A stretch of DNA of 57,480 bases from Thermomicrobiales bacterium (GTDB lineage: Bacteria > Chloroflexota > Chloroflexia > Thermomicrobiales > UBA6265). Shown here one piece after another: positions 26,126 through 34,641 of the stretch (position 1 is its first letter; each line of letters opens with the position of its first letter). Both the position numbers and the translations under genes were made by a program. The stretch spans positions 1 through 57,480 of the forward strand of contig JAHBVL010000015.1 in NCBI GenBank assembly GCA_019637585.1. Direction: 5' to 3'. Under the pieces are notes generated by a model. That model did no database searches and was not told the DNA's origin. It was given only the letters and a program-made list of their open reading frames with translations.

Positions 26126-26259
26126 TGTCGTCAGGCTCCTCCAGGTCGTGAAATCTGCGAACGGATTGTACCGGGGATGGCAACGACCGCTCCGGGGCTG
26201 CGACAATGATCGACCAGACGGTTATCTCGGGCCGTCGATCTCCCATGAGGAATCCAGCC

Positions 26260-28335
26260 GTGCCAAACCACCTCGAACATGAATCAAGTCCCTATCTTCA
26301 GCAGCACAGGAACAATCCTGTGGACTGGTACCCCTGGGGCGACGAAGCACTCCAGCGGGCCAAGGATGAGGACAAGCCCGTCTTTCTTTCGATCGGCTAC
26401 TCGTCCTGCCACTGGTGTCACGTGATGGAGCACGAGTCGTTCGAGGACGACGCCACGGCGCAGCTGCTGAACGAGCACTTCATCAGCATCAAGGTCGACC
26501 GGGAGGAGCGTCCCGATATCGACTCGATCTATATGCTCGCGGTGCAGGCGATGACTGGTCATGGCGGCTGGCCGCTCAACGTCTTCCTCACGCCCGACCT
26601 GGTGCCCTTCTATGGCGGCACCTACTGGCCGCCTGAAGAACGCCAGGGGATGCCGGCTTTTCGGAATGTGATCCGGGCGGTGGCGACGACATTCGAGGAC
26701 AAGCGGGAAGACGTCGAGGAGAACGCCGAGCAGGTCAAGTCGCTGCTCAAAACCACATCGACCCGCGCTCCCCGCGAAGGCGTGCTGACCCGCGACGCGC
26801 TGGAGGAAGCGCACGGCAATGCGGCCAAGCACTTCGACCAGCTGAATGGCGGGTTCGGATCGGCGCCGAAGTTCCCCCAGCCTTCCGTGGTCGAGTTCGT
26901 CATGCGCCGCTACCTGGCAAACAGGCAGAGCGCAACGGCGCGGGTGCTCAACGTCACCCTCGACCATATGGCGCAAGGGGGAATGTACGACCAGATCGGC
27001 GGCGGCTTCCATCGCTATGCGGTCGACGCCATCTGGCTGGTGCCCCATTTCGAAAAGATGCTCTACGACAACGCCCAGATGGCCCGGTTGTATGTCGACG
27101 GAGCCAAGCTCCTTGGTGAGGAACGGCATGCCGCGGTGGCGTCGGACATCTTCGACTATGTGCTGCGGGAGATGACCGGACCGAACGGTGAGTTCTATTC
27201 CACCCAGGATGCCGACACCGAGGGCGAAGAGGGCAAATTCTATGTCTGGACGCTGGAGGAGCTGAGCGAAGCGCTCGGACCGGAGGATGCGCGGATCGCT
27301 GCGGCGGTCTACGGGATCACGCCGGACGGCAACTTCGAAGGACACTCGATCCCGACCCGGGAAACGCCCCTTGCCGGGGCGGCCGAAGCGCTCGGCATCG
27401 ATGCCGGCACGGTCGAGTCGAAGCTACCGGCAATCCGCGAACAGATGCGCACGTGGCGAGCGGGCCGGACGCAACCTGGCCGCGACGACAAGGTGATTGC
27501 GTCGTGGAATGGGATGATGCTTCGGGCGTTCGCCGAGGCGGCGGCGGCGCTCGACCGTCCCGACCTCCTGGAGGCGGCTCGGCGGAATGCGTCATTCATC
27601 ACCCAGCAGATGATGACTGAGGAGGGTCTGCACCATATCTGGCAGAACGGCAGCGGCCGCATCGCCGGCTATCTCGACGACTACGTGAATGTCATCGACG
27701 GATTCCTCGCGCTCTACCAGGCGGATTTCTCGATCGACTGGCTGGACAGGGCGCTCCATTTGACCGAGATCATGCTGGAGAAGTTCGGCGACGAGAACAG
27801 CGGACTCCTCTACGACTCGTCGAACGAGCACGAACCGCTCGTCAGCCGGGCCAGGGACTTCCAGGACGGCGCCACGCCGTCGGGCAATGCGGTTGCCGCC
27901 GAGGTGATGATCAAGATCGGACGTTTGACCAGCAATCGAGATCTGGAACGGCGAGGCAGCGCCATCCTCACCTACCTGGTCCGTCCGATGACCGAGCAGC
28001 CGCTCGGATTCGGTCGCGCCCTGGTGGCGCTCGACACCTACCTCGGCGTGACGAAAGAAGCCGTGGTGGCCGGACCCGCACAGAACGAGGAAACCAGGGC
28101 ATTTCTGTCTGCGATCGGCAAGGTCTATCAGCCGCACATGGTGGTTGGTCTCGCCGAACCGCACGATACCGAACTGGCCGGACGCCTTCCCTTCCTGGAG
28201 GGACGGGTGATGCGTGACGGCAAGGTCGCCGCGTATGTCTGCGAACACTTCGCCTGCCTGCCGCCAGTCACCGACCCCGCGGCTATTGCGGATGTCGTGA
28301 CGCGTGGTTCCGGCGTGAGCTGGACGGAGTTTTAG
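26260..28335 (+). CDS. DUF255 thioredoxin-fold protein (YyaL/SPATA20 type)
   Basis: A 691-residue cytoplasmic protein with an N-terminal thioredoxin-like domain (S-S-C-H-W-C-H-V-M, Cys50/Cys53) and a long alpha/alpha-barrel domain similar to N-acylglucosamine 2-epimerases and glycosidases. The family is widespread and its function is unproven. GTG 26260 is preferred because GAGGA lies just upstream and the protein then begins V-P-N-H-L, matching the usual M-P-N-H-L start; ATG 26245 is an alternative. Confidence 0.9.
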   Translation: MPNHLEHESSPYLQQHRNNPVDWYPWGDEALQRAKDEDKPVFLSIGYSSCHWCHVMEHESFEDDATAQLLNEHFISIKVDREERPDIDSIYMLAVQAMTGHGGWPLNVFLTPDLVPFYGGTYWPPEERQGMPAFRNVIRAVATTFEDKREDVEENAEQVKSLLKTTSTRAPREGVLTRDALEEAHGNAAKHFDQLNGGFGSAPKFPQPSVVEFVMRRYLANRQSATARVLNVTLDHMAQGGMYDQIGGGFHRYAVDAIWLVPHFEKMLYDNAQMARLYVDGAKLLGEERHAAVASDIFDYVLREMTGPNGEFYSTQDADTEGEEGKFYVWTLEELSEALGPEDARIAAAVYGITPDGNFEGHSIPTRETPLAGAAEALGIDAGTVESKLPAIREQMRTWRAGRTQPGRDDKVIASWNGMMLRAFAEAAAALDRPDLLEAARRNASFITQQMMTEEGLHHIWQNGSGRIAGYLDDYVNVIDGFLALYQADFSIDWLDRALHLTEIMLEKFGDENSGLLYDSSNEHEPLVSRARDFQDGATPSGNAVAAEVMIKIGRLTSNRDLERRGSAILTYLVRPMTEQPLGFGRALVALDTYLGVTKEAVVAGPAQNEETRAFLSAIGKVYQPHMVVGLAEPHDTELAGRLPFLEGRVMRDGKVAAYVCEHFACLPPVTDPAAIADVVTRGSGVSWTEF

Positions 28336-28365
28336 CTAGTCCCGTGGGTGGGGTGATTGACGAAA

Positions 28366-28386
28366 CCGCCGGTTCAAAACCGGCGG
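28366..28386. terminator. Perfect 9-bp hairpin after the DUF255 gene
   Basis: The stem 28366-28374 pairs with 28378-28386 around a CAA loop, 30 bases after the stop and in a 220-base gap between convergent genes. The rest of the gap (28387-28555) has repeat-like GC-rich palindromes but no gene. Confidence 0.55.
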
Positions 28387-28555
28387 CTAACACGCCTCAG
28401 CCGTCGCGATAACATCGCTGCCAAACTCTATCTGGTTGGCAGGATAGACCCGCTGACTTATCCCAGGGGGCGTTCATGCCCGGCAACCGTTCCCACTGCA
28501 GCGAATGAGGCGTATAGCCGTTGGCTTCAGCCATCGGTTTTCCGGTTTGTGCCCG

Positions 28556-29323
28556 CTACCGATTCACTACCGGGTTGCTCAATGTGCCGATGCCGCTGAC
28601 GGTAACTTCGATCGTGTCGCCCGCAGTCAGCGGTCCGACCCCTTCCGGTGTGCCGGTCAGAACCACGTCGCCGGGAAGAAGCGTCATCACGTTGCTGATG
28701 AACGACAGCAGCACCGGCACCGGGAAGAGCATCGTGGCGACGCCCTGCGACTGGCGTGGCTCGCCATTGAGCGCCGAGCTGACGACGGCAGATGAGAGAT
28801 CGAGGTCGGTTTCGATCCAGGGACCGAGCGGGCAATAGGTATCGAACCCTTTGGCCCGGACCCACTGACCATCTTTCTTCTGCAGAACGCGATCGGAGAC
28901 ATCGTTGGCGCAGGTGAACCCGAAGAGATGATCGAGCACGTCCTGCTCGGCCACCGATGTCATCGTCTTGCCGACGACGACGGCGAGCTCAGCCTCATAA
29001 TCGGTACGGTTGCCGGGATTGACGATACGGATGGGGTCGCCAGGACCGACGATCGCCGAGGTGGGTTTCATGAACAGCACGGGTTCTTCCGGCACCGGCC
29101 GCGTGGGGTCGTTTTCCGTGACGTGAGCGAGGTAGTTCAGCCCCACGCAGACGATCTTGCCCGGTTCGAGGGGAGAGGTCAATGTCAATGAGTCGATCTG
29201 CCCGATGGCGGCTCCCTTGGCCGGAGAAGCAGTCAGCTCGCCTTCCATGGCGAATGCGGTCTCACCATCGATCACTACCGGCAGGATCGAACCATCTGCC
29301 TGCCGAATTCGTCCGTAACGCAT
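28556..29323 (-). CDS. Fumarylacetoacetate hydrolase (FAH) family protein
   Basis: A 255-residue metal-dependent hydrolase or decarboxylase. The conserved core C-V-G-L-N-Y-L-A-H-V, F-M-K-P-T-S-A-I-V-G, D-Y-E-A-E-L-A-V-V-V-G-K and D-V-V-L-T-G-T-P-E-G-V-G-P-L is complete. Members include 2-hydroxyhepta-diene-dioate isomerases, fumarylpyruvate hydrolases and oxaloacetate decarboxylases; the exact one cannot be set from sequence. ATG 29323 is chosen because the family starts close to this M-R-Y-G-R segment; ATG 29368 would add 15 residues. Confidence 0.9.
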   Translation of the reverse strand: MRYGRIRQADGSILPVVIDGETAFAMEGELTASPAKGAAIGQIDSLTLTSPLEPGKIVCVGLNYLAHVTENDPTRPVPEEPVLFMKPTSAIVGPGDPIRIVNPGNRTDYEAELAVVVGKTMTSVAEQDVLDHLFGFTCANDVSDRVLQKKDGQWVRAKGFDTYCPLGPWIETDLDLSSAVVSSALNGEPRQSQGVATMLFPVPVLLSFISNVMTLLPGDVVLTGTPEGVGPLTAGDTIEVTVSGIGTLSNPVVNR

Positions 29324-29448
29324 TTCGTCGGTGCCTTTCAGTCCTGTCGCAACGTTTTCCCTCACCATTATCGGGTAGGCAGGACCGGCGCGCTGAGTAG
29401 AATTGGCGGAGGTTGCTGATTCAGCCGCGACCGCGGCCCCCAACGCTC

Positions 29449-30219
29449 ATGCCGAATCTCTTTCTCGAACTCCGATCCTCCGACGAAAACAGCGGCGTTT
29501 CGCTGCCACCCCTGACCGAGCGCGAAGCGCTGGACATGCTGGCCGCGGCCGACATCGAGGCGGCCAGCCTGATTCCGTGGGGGTCGAACTACTCCTTTGC
29601 CGTCGCGCTGGCCAGTGGCGACGGGCACTATCTGGGTATCTACAAACCGAGGGCCGGAGAGGCGCCGCTCCACGATTTTCGCAACGGCACCCTCTACAAA
29701 CGCGAGGTGGCGGCCTATGTGCTCAGTCGCTGGCTGGGCTGGGATGTTGTCCCGCCGACCATCGCTCGTGAGGGGCCGCATGGGGTCGGCAGCCTGCAGC
29801 TCTATGTGGAGCCGGACGAGTCGATCGACGATCCGGGGGCATTTTGGGGCGCTCGCTCGATCGAAAACGAACGGCTGGTCCTCTTCGATCACCTGACCAA
29901 CAACGCCGACCGGAAGCTCTCGCATTGCCTGCTCGATGTGAGCGGCAAAGTGTGGGGAATCGACCACGGGCTGACCTTCAACGACGAACCGAAGCTGCGG
30001 ACCGTGATGTGGCAGTTCACCGGAACGCCCATCTCCGAGTCCTTGACGTCCGATCTCGTGCGACTGTCCCAGGAGGCGGATGCCATCGCCGTTGAGCTCG
30101 TTCCCTGGCTGACCCGCCGGGAGCTAGCCGCGTTTCAGGCGCGTGTCGATGCCCTCCTGACGACTGGCCACTACCCCCAGCTCGATCCCTACCGGAATAT
30201 CCCGTACGGATGGTGGTAG
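29449..30219 (+). CDS. PI3/PI4-kinase-like fold protein (SCO1664 family)
   Basis: A 256-residue protein of a family common in Actinobacteria. It has G-I-Y-K-P-R-x-G-E-A-P-L near the lysine expected to bind nucleotide phosphate, K-R-E-V-A-A-Y, V-P-P-T-I and the catalytic-type N-N-A-D-R-K plus W-G-I-D-H-G-L-T-F-N (the DFG-like metal site). Thus the kinase-type motifs are kept. Its substrate and role are unknown. ATG 29449 is used; an upstream start would add 12 Pro/Arg-rich residues. Confidence 0.78.
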   Translation: MPNLFLELRSSDENSGVSLPPLTEREALDMLAAADIEAASLIPWGSNYSFAVALASGDGHYLGIYKPRAGEAPLHDFRNGTLYKREVAAYVLSRWLGWDVVPPTIAREGPHGVGSLQLYVEPDESIDDPGAFWGARSIENERLVLFDHLTNNADRKLSHCLLDVSGKVWGIDHGLTFNDEPKLRTVMWQFTGTPISESLTSDLVRLSQEADAIAVELVPWLTRRELAAFQARVDALLTTGHYPQLDPYRNIPYGWW

Positions 30220-30300
30220 CGAACGAGGCGGAGAGGCGAATGGGCGGATGAGGCGGAAAGGCAGGCGCAACGAGAGAGAGCAGCAAGTTGGATACTTCCA

Positions 30301-30370
30301 CTGCCGACTGCCGACTGCCGACTGCCGACTGCCGACTGCCCATTGCCCATTGCCCATTGCCCATTGCCCT
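30301..30370. repeat. Heptanucleotide tandem repeat (CTGCCGA/TTGCCCA)
   Basis: Ten consecutive 7-bp units: five CTGCCGA, one hybrid CTGCCCA, three TTGCCCA and a final TTGCCCT. The array lies between the kinase-like gene and rpsU. Its TTGCCCA units present TTGCCC at 30343, 30350, 30357 and 30364, one of which is correctly spaced as a -35 box. Confidence 0.95.
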
Positions 30371-30378
30371 CGTATACT
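30350..30378 (+). promoter_or_regulatory. Probable rpsU promoter with repeat-borne -35 box
   Basis: TTGCCC at 30350-30355, inside the heptad repeat, lies 17 bases from TATACT at 30373-30378. The -10 is the same hexamer as in the rpsA promoter. Transcription would start near 30385 and give a leader of about 65 bases before rpsU. Confidence 0.65.
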
Positions 30379-30449
30379 TGCCAACTCGCAGTGGATACAC
30401 TGCGCTGTTTGGGCGTGCCTCGTTGCGGAAAGGACGGAATAAGAACCGC

Positions 30450-30632
30450 ATGCATGTAGAGCTTCGAGATTCAGAATCGTTTGATCAGCTTCTTCGCCGT
30501 TTCACCAAGGGTATCGAGCGATCGGGGATCATTCGTGAGCACCGGCGCGGATTGCGCTTCATCAGCGTTCAGGAAGAGAACCGGGCCAAGCGCCGCAAGG
30601 CCGAGCGCCGCCGTCGCCGCAATCAGAGCTAA
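30450..30632 (+). CDS. rpsU: 30S ribosomal protein S21
   Basis: A 60-residue small-subunit protein that assists initiation at the mRNA/anti-Shine-Dalgarno site. [16 protein letters not shown], then G-I-I-R-E-H-R-R, and a C-terminus rich in Arg and Lys are typical. ATG 30450 is preceded by AAAGGA about 15 bases upstream. It stands alone rather than beside dnaG or gatB. Confidence 0.96.
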   Translation: MHVELRDSESFDQLLRRFTKGIERSGIIREHRRGLRFISVQEENRAKRRKAERRRRRNQS

Positions 30633-30698
30633 GCGGGACTTTCGATTCTCACGCGATTCTGTTGATACGCCCATCACTTCATCAGCATGGCTATTGGG

Positions 30699-30726
30699 GA
30701 AGCCGGTCGCATAGCCGACCGGCTTC
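30699..30726. terminator. Terminator-like hairpin after rpsU
   Basis: An 11-bp perfect stem (30699-30709 with 30716-30726) around a 6-nt loop, 66 bases past the rpsU stop. The following TTCGCGC-type sequence is not a T-run; it may be rho-assisted or an RNA-protecting structure. Confidence 0.55.
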
Positions 30727-30784
30727 GCGCTAGTCTGGCCGGACACGAATCCGGACCGGCACCCCTCAGAAGAGCCCGGGCATT

Positions 30785-31606
30785 GTGACCATGACGACAC
30801 TGCACGATCCTCAACTCTGGTTCACCATCACGGAGCCTGCCCCGGGGGTGTTCGCTCTGGCCGAACTGCAGCAGGACGACCAGGTGCGCTCGTATTTGGT
30901 CGCGGGATCGGAACGGGCGGTGCTCATCGACACCGGCACCGGCATCGCCGACATCCGCGCCGTGGCCGAACAGTTGACCAACAGACCAATTTCTGTCATC
31001 ACCAGCCATTCCCACTGGGATCATATCGGCGGCAACTGGCAGTTCGAGGAGATCGCGATTCATCCTCTCGAAGCGCCCTATCTCGATGAACCGTCGAACA
31101 CCCTCTCGCTCAGGGAAGCCGCAACGCCGGAGCATTTGCTGGGTCCCCTGCCCACCGGCGTCGATCGAGAGAAGCTCGAAATCCGGCCGTCCACTCCCAC
31201 GAGCCTGCTGCATGGCGGCGAGGTGATCGATCTGGGTGGAGTCGAGCTGGAGGTTCTGCATCTGCCGGGTCACTCGCCCGGATTACTGGCATTTCTCGAC
31301 CGGCAGCGCTCGATCCTCATCAGCACCGATGTCGTCTATCCTGGTCCTCTCTACGCATTTGGCGAGGATGCCAACCTACCGGACTATCTGCGGTCGCTGG
31401 AGCGGCTTGCCGATCTGGCTCCCACGTTGCGGCTCATCCTCCCCGCGCATGATAGTGACCGGCTCGACCCACGCCTGATCCCGGTCATGCGCGACGCGAT
31501 GGCCGCGGTCATCGACGGCAGAGCGCCGGAGCAGGTCGACGCGGAGAAGGGAACGCACGTGTTCGACGGGTTCGAGATCTACGCGCCGGTGGCGGTCGCA
31601 TCATGA
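30785..31606 (+). CDS. MBL-fold metallo-hydrolase
   Basis: A 273-residue metallo-beta-lactamase-fold enzyme. H-S-H-W-D-H-I-G (residues 75-82) provides two-metal ligands, with further histidines in L-P-G-H-S-P-G and P-A-H-D. The substrate is unknown; the motif set suits small glyoxalase II or lactonase-like hydrolases. The start could be GTG 30785 or ATG 30791. Its stop overlaps the ATG of the next gene by 4 bases, showing an operon with the membrane protein and the YfcE-like gene. Confidence 0.88.
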   Translation: MTMTTLHDPQLWFTITEPAPGVFALAELQQDDQVRSYLVAGSERAVLIDTGTGIADIRAVAEQLTNRPISVITSHSHWDHIGGNWQFEEIAIHPLEAPYLDEPSNTLSLREAATPEHLLGPLPTGVDREKLEIRPSTPTSLLHGGEVIDLGGVELEVLHLPGHSPGLLAFLDRQRSILISTDVVYPGPLYAFGEDANLPDYLRSLERLADLAPTLRLILPAHDSDRLDPRLIPVMRDAMAAVIDGRAPEQVDAEKGTHVFDGFEIYAPVAVAS

Positions 31607-31953
31607 TTGCCCGCATCGTCGCCTACATGATCGGTGGGTCGGTCGCTGTTCTGGCGATCGGCGAGCTCTTCCAGGGCGGCATCATCACCTACGACGCCGT
31701 TTCCACCGTCCTGGTCTTCGGGCTCGTCCTGGGGCTGCTTAACGGCTTTCTGATGCCGGTGCTGAAAGCGATCACGCTGCCGTTGAACTGCCTGACATTC
31801 GGGCTCTTCGCGCTGGTCCTGAATGCCGGGGTCTTCGCCCTGGCCACCTATCTCGTACCGGGTGTGGAAGCCGATATCTGGGGGATTGGCGTCGGAGCGG
31901 TGCTGTCGACCGTCATCAGCGGCGTGCTCTTCGCCATCCTCGACGAGAAGTAG
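31603..31953 (+). CDS. Small membrane protein, phage holin family 4 type (PF04020-like)
   Basis: A 116-residue protein with four hydrophobic helices (about 5-24, 30-57, 62-84, 92-112) and little else. The pattern with L-G-L-L-N-G-F-L-M-P-V-L-K and L-P-L-N-C-L-T-F-G-L fits the widespread family often named holin-like; its members are ordinary chromosomal membrane proteins and no phage genes are near. It overlaps the upstream gene by 4 bases. Confidence 0.8.
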   Translation: MIARIVAYMIGGSVAVLAIGELFQGGIITYDAVSTVLVFGLVLGLLNGFLMPVLKAITLPLNCLTFGLFALVLNAGVFALATYLVPGVEADIWGIGVGAVLSTVISGVLFAILDEK

Positions 31954-31956
31954 CCG

Positions 31957-32529
31957 GTGGGACCCGACGAGGTCGTCATCGACGACTGGCGTCCGCCGAT
32001 CACGATCGGCGTGCTTTCCGACACTCACATCTATGCCCAGGGCCGGAGGGCACTGCCGGAAGAGGTTCTCGATCTCTTTCGGAGGGCCGAAGTCGGTTTG
32101 ATTCTGCATGGTGGGGATATCAACGACCACACGGTGCTGGCCGCGCTCGAGGCGATTGCGCCGGTGGTCGCGGTGCGGGGCAACAACGATGTGCCAGAGA
32201 TCGCGGCAATCCTGCCGCTCAGGTTGCATCTCCAGATCGGCGAGCATCGCATCGGGGTCGTCCACGGGCATGAGGGTGGAAGAACGGCCCGTGAGTCAGC
32301 CTTTGCTGCTTTTCCTGAAACAACCGACCTCGTTGTCTATGGGCACAGCCACATTCCGAACATCGAACAGCGAGGTGGAACGGTCTTTTTCAATCCCGGC
32401 TCCCCCACCGACCGGCGCATGGGGCCACACTTTGGCGTTGGCCTCTTGCGCTGCTCCGAATCAAAGATCGAGCCGAACCTGATCCTCTTTACGCGACCGT
32501 CCGATCTTGTGAACGTCGCGGTGCCTTAG
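31957..32529 (+). CDS. YfcE/MJ0936-type phosphodiesterase
   Basis: A 190-residue calcineurin-like phosphoesterase. S-D-T-H (Asp22, His24), H-G-G-D, G-N-N-D, H-G-H and Y-G-H-S-H form the complete two-metal site. Family members hydrolyse phosphodiesters in vitro; the natural substrate is unknown. GTG 31957 begins 3 bases after the membrane-protein stop. Confidence 0.88.
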   Translation: MGPDEVVIDDWRPPITIGVLSDTHIYAQGRRALPEEVLDLFRRAEVGLILHGGDINDHTVLAALEAIAPVVAVRGNNDVPEIAAILPLRLHLQIGEHRIGVVHGHEGGRTARESAFAAFPETTDLVVYGHSHIPNIEQRGGTVFFNPGSPTDRRMGPHFGVGLLRCSESKIEPNLILFTRPSDLVNVAVP

Positions 32530-32663
32530 CGTCTCCGCTCGCTCGAGTTTGGAAGGAGCGCGCCATTGATCTCTCTTCTGATTCTAGGGTTGGAGAGACC
32601 GTCGGCGTGGTCTCGTCACCTCCCGATCCAAGGACTGTCAGTAAGATGGGCAGAGGATGTAGA

Positions 32664-32683
32664 ATCTAGATAATTATCTAGAT
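32664..32683. promoter_or_regulatory. 20-bp perfect palindrome, probable toxin-antitoxin operator
   Basis: The sequence ATCTAGATAATTATCTAGAT equals its own reverse complement. It is AT-rich in a GC-rich setting, lies 12 bases before the antitoxin start and overlaps the likely promoter and ribosome region. Phd/YefM proteins bind such palindromes to repress their own operon, so autoregulation is the natural reading. Confidence 0.8.
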
Positions 32684-32695
32684 AGGAGGGAATTC

Positions 32696-32959
32696 TTGGC
32701 CAAGACCATCAGTATCGGTGAGCTACGGCAGAATCCGACCCAGATGCTCCGTGAAGTCAGGCGGGGGGCCAGCTACACCATTACCGATCACGGAGAACCC
32801 GTGGCAGAAGTCGTGGCACATCGTTCTCCCCGCTGGGTGCCGAGTGAAGACGTAGACGCTCTTCTGCGCGAACTCGGCGCCGACGATGTGTGGGCTCGTG
32901 AGATCGCCGCCGACCGGGCTGCGGTCGAAGCAGACGATCCCTGGCAGAGTGAGGGATGA
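32696..32959 (+). CDS. Phd/YefM-family antitoxin
   Basis: An 87-residue protein. The N-terminal I-S-I-G-E-L-R-Q-N-P-T-Q-M-L, then Y-T-I-T-D-H-G-E-P-V-A-E-V-V is the Phd/YefM DNA-binding fold; the acidic C-terminus would wrap and block the toxin. The start is TTG 32696, supported by GGAGG 5-9 bases upstream. The stop overlaps the toxin ATG (ATGA). Confidence 0.92.
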   Translation: MAKTISIGELRQNPTQMLREVRRGASYTITDHGEPVAEVVAHRSPRWVPSEDVDALLRELGADDVWAREIAADRAAVEADDPWQSEG

Positions 32960-33339
32960 AGGCCATTCTCGACACGAACCTGCTGGTTGACGAATCGCTG
33001 AATCATCCGGGCTACGAGATAGCCGTCTCGTCCCTCTCATGGGCCGAGCTCGGGCTGGGCATACGAAAAGCCACAGATCCAGCCGAGCGTGCGCGCCGCG
33101 AAGCGCGCGTTGTCCGGCTCCGCGCCGTCCTTGGTCCTGGCATTCCGTTCGACGATGCTGCCGCAGACGCATATGAAGCAGTTTGCGGGCTCGTACTCGC
33201 CAATGGGCGCGAAGTGCGTGGGCGTGCCATTGATCTCATGATTGCGGCGACCGCTGCTGCGCGTGGCGCCATCGTGATCACGCACAACGCCGATGACTTC
33301 GCCGGGCTCGAAGGGTTGGTCACGGTTGTGACACCGTGA
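32956..33339 (+). CDS. vapC: PIN-domain (VapC-like) ribonuclease toxin
   Basis: A 127-residue PIN nuclease. The acidic residues expected to bind Mg2+ are Asp6 (L-D-T-N), Glu31 (W-A-E-L), Asp93 (A-I-D-L-M-I-A-A-T-A) and Asp113/Asp114 (N-A-D-D-F). VapC-type toxins cut tRNA or rRNA when the antitoxin is lost. It is translationally coupled to the Phd-type antitoxin; Phd with PIN is a common mixed pairing. Confidence 0.92.
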   Translation: MKAILDTNLLVDESLNHPGYEIAVSSLSWAELGLGIRKATDPAERARREARVVRLRAVLGPGIPFDDAAADAYEAVCGLVLANGREVRGRAIDLMIAATAAARGAIVITHNADDFAGLEGLVTVVTP

Positions 33340-33341
33340 CC
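33318..33341. terminator. 8-bp inverted repeat at the vapC stop
   Basis: GGTCACGG and CCGTGACC are separated by 8 bases and include the vapC stop codon. A TATACT -10-like box follows at 33344-33349. It may be a terminator or an operator of the next gene. Confidence 0.4.
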
Positions 33342-33392
33342 CCTATACTCGCGCCCATGATCGAGCCGCGTTGAGCGATTGGTGATGTCACA

Positions 33393-34472
33393 GTGAAAAG
33401 CAACTTCCGCCTGCCAGGACCCACCCCATTGCCTCCTCAGGTCGTCGAGGCGATGCAGCGCCCCATGGTTCCTCATCGGGGACCGGAATTCAGCGAGTTC
33501 TACATCGCGCTGATCGAGCGTCTCAAACGGCTCCACCGGACCGAAGCCGAGGTGCTGCTCTGGCCCGGTTCGGGATCGGCCGGGTGGGAGATTGCGGCAG
33601 TCAACCTGCTCGAACCGGGTGACGTTGTGGTGGCCGGTGTCACCGGCGATTTCGGGGATCGGTTCGCCCTGGTGGCGTCGACGTTCGGGGCGGATGTGCG
33701 CCGGGTGGAACTCGAATGGGGCAACGCGATTGTGCCCGAGCGGCTTGATGCCGCACTCCGGGCCGCGCCTGGCGCCAAAGCGGTGCTTCTGACCCACAAC
33801 GAGACCTCCACCGCGGTGACTAATCCACTGGCAGAGCTGACGGCGGTGGCGCAGGAGCATGGCGCGTTGGTGCTCGTCGACGCGGTCAGCTCGGCGGGGG
33901 GAATCCCGATCGAATTCGATGCCTGGGATGTGGACTATCTCTTCTCCGGGTCACAAAAGGCCTGGATGTGTCCGCCGGGGGTGGCGATCGTTGTGGCTGG
34001 TCGCCGTGCCTGGGAGCGAACCAGGGAAACGGGCACCCACCGTTTCTTCTGGGACATGGACCGCAACCTGGAGATGACGAAAAAGGGATGGACGCCGACG
34101 ACACCGCCGATTTCCCTCTTGTACGCACTCGACGCCGCGACGGCGATGATCGAAGAAGAAGGTCTGGAGGCGGTCTTCGACCGTCATCGCCGGCTCGGCG
34201 ATATGACGCGCGCCGGTTTGGGTCAGCTGGGGCTCCGGTTGCTGGCTGACGACGCGTACGCGTCGAACACCGTCACCGCCTTCTTCCCACCGGATGGTGT
34301 TGAAGCACGCACCATCATCGATCGTATGGCGAGCGAATTCGGCATCACACTTGCCGGCGGTCAGGCTCATCTGGCCAGCTCCCTGATCCGCATCGGCCAC
34401 ATGGGGTGGGTCGACGACGAGGACATCGAGAGTTGTCTGACGGCGCTGAACGACGTGCTGGAATCGGTCTAG
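33393..34472 (+). CDS. Class V aminotransferase (alanine/serine-glyoxylate type)
   Basis: A 359-residue PLP enzyme. L-P-G-P-T-P-L-P at the start, T-H-N-E-T-S-T-A-V, V-D-A-V-S-S-A-G-G and Lys189 in S-G-S-Q-K-A-W place it with alanine-glyoxylate/serine-pyruvate aminotransferases and the related phosphoserine or hydrogenase-linked members. GTG 33393 is used. The substrate is probably glyoxylate or pyruvate with an amino donor; a photorespiration-like or serine-cycle role is only a guess. Confidence 0.88.
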   Translation: MKSNFRLPGPTPLPPQVVEAMQRPMVPHRGPEFSEFYIALIERLKRLHRTEAEVLLWPGSGSAGWEIAAVNLLEPGDVVVAGVTGDFGDRFALVASTFGADVRRVELEWGNAIVPERLDAALRAAPGAKAVLLTHNETSTAVTNPLAELTAVAQEHGALVLVDAVSSAGGIPIEFDAWDVDYLFSGSQKAWMCPPGVAIVVAGRRAWERTRETGTHRFFWDMDRNLEMTKKGWTPTTPPISLLYALDAATAMIEEEGLEAVFDRHRRLGDMTRAGLGQLGLRLLADDAYASNTVTAFFPPDGVEARTIIDRMASEFGITLAGGQAHLASSLIRIGHMGWVDDEDIESCLTALNDVLESV

Positions 34473-34523
34473 GCTGGTGATTCGGCGTTCGTTCTCTTCC
34501 CTGTGAAACCGATCTGACATTTA

Positions 34524-34552
34524 TTGAAGAGAATTCGGGGTCTGCGTATACT
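34524..34552 (+). promoter_or_regulatory. rpsA promoter
   Basis: TTGAAG (34524-34529), 17-base spacer, TATACT (34547-34552), near consensus for the housekeeping sigma factor. The leader of about 80 bases up to the rpsA start carries GC-rich hairpins. Confidence 0.75.
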
Positions 34553-34641
34553 TCCCAGGTTGGGCCGCGTGTCCGCGGGCATTTCGTGCCTGGCGGGCGC
34601 CGTATGACCCGGCGCTTAGAGGAGCGGCTGAAGGAAGGTTT

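Noticed and set aside
30301-30370. CRISPR array
   Set aside because: Units are only 7 bp, contiguous and have no spacers; there are no cas genes in the window.
31603-31953. Prophage remnant suggested by the holin-like protein
   Set aside because: The family is mostly chromosomal, and no other phage gene is near.
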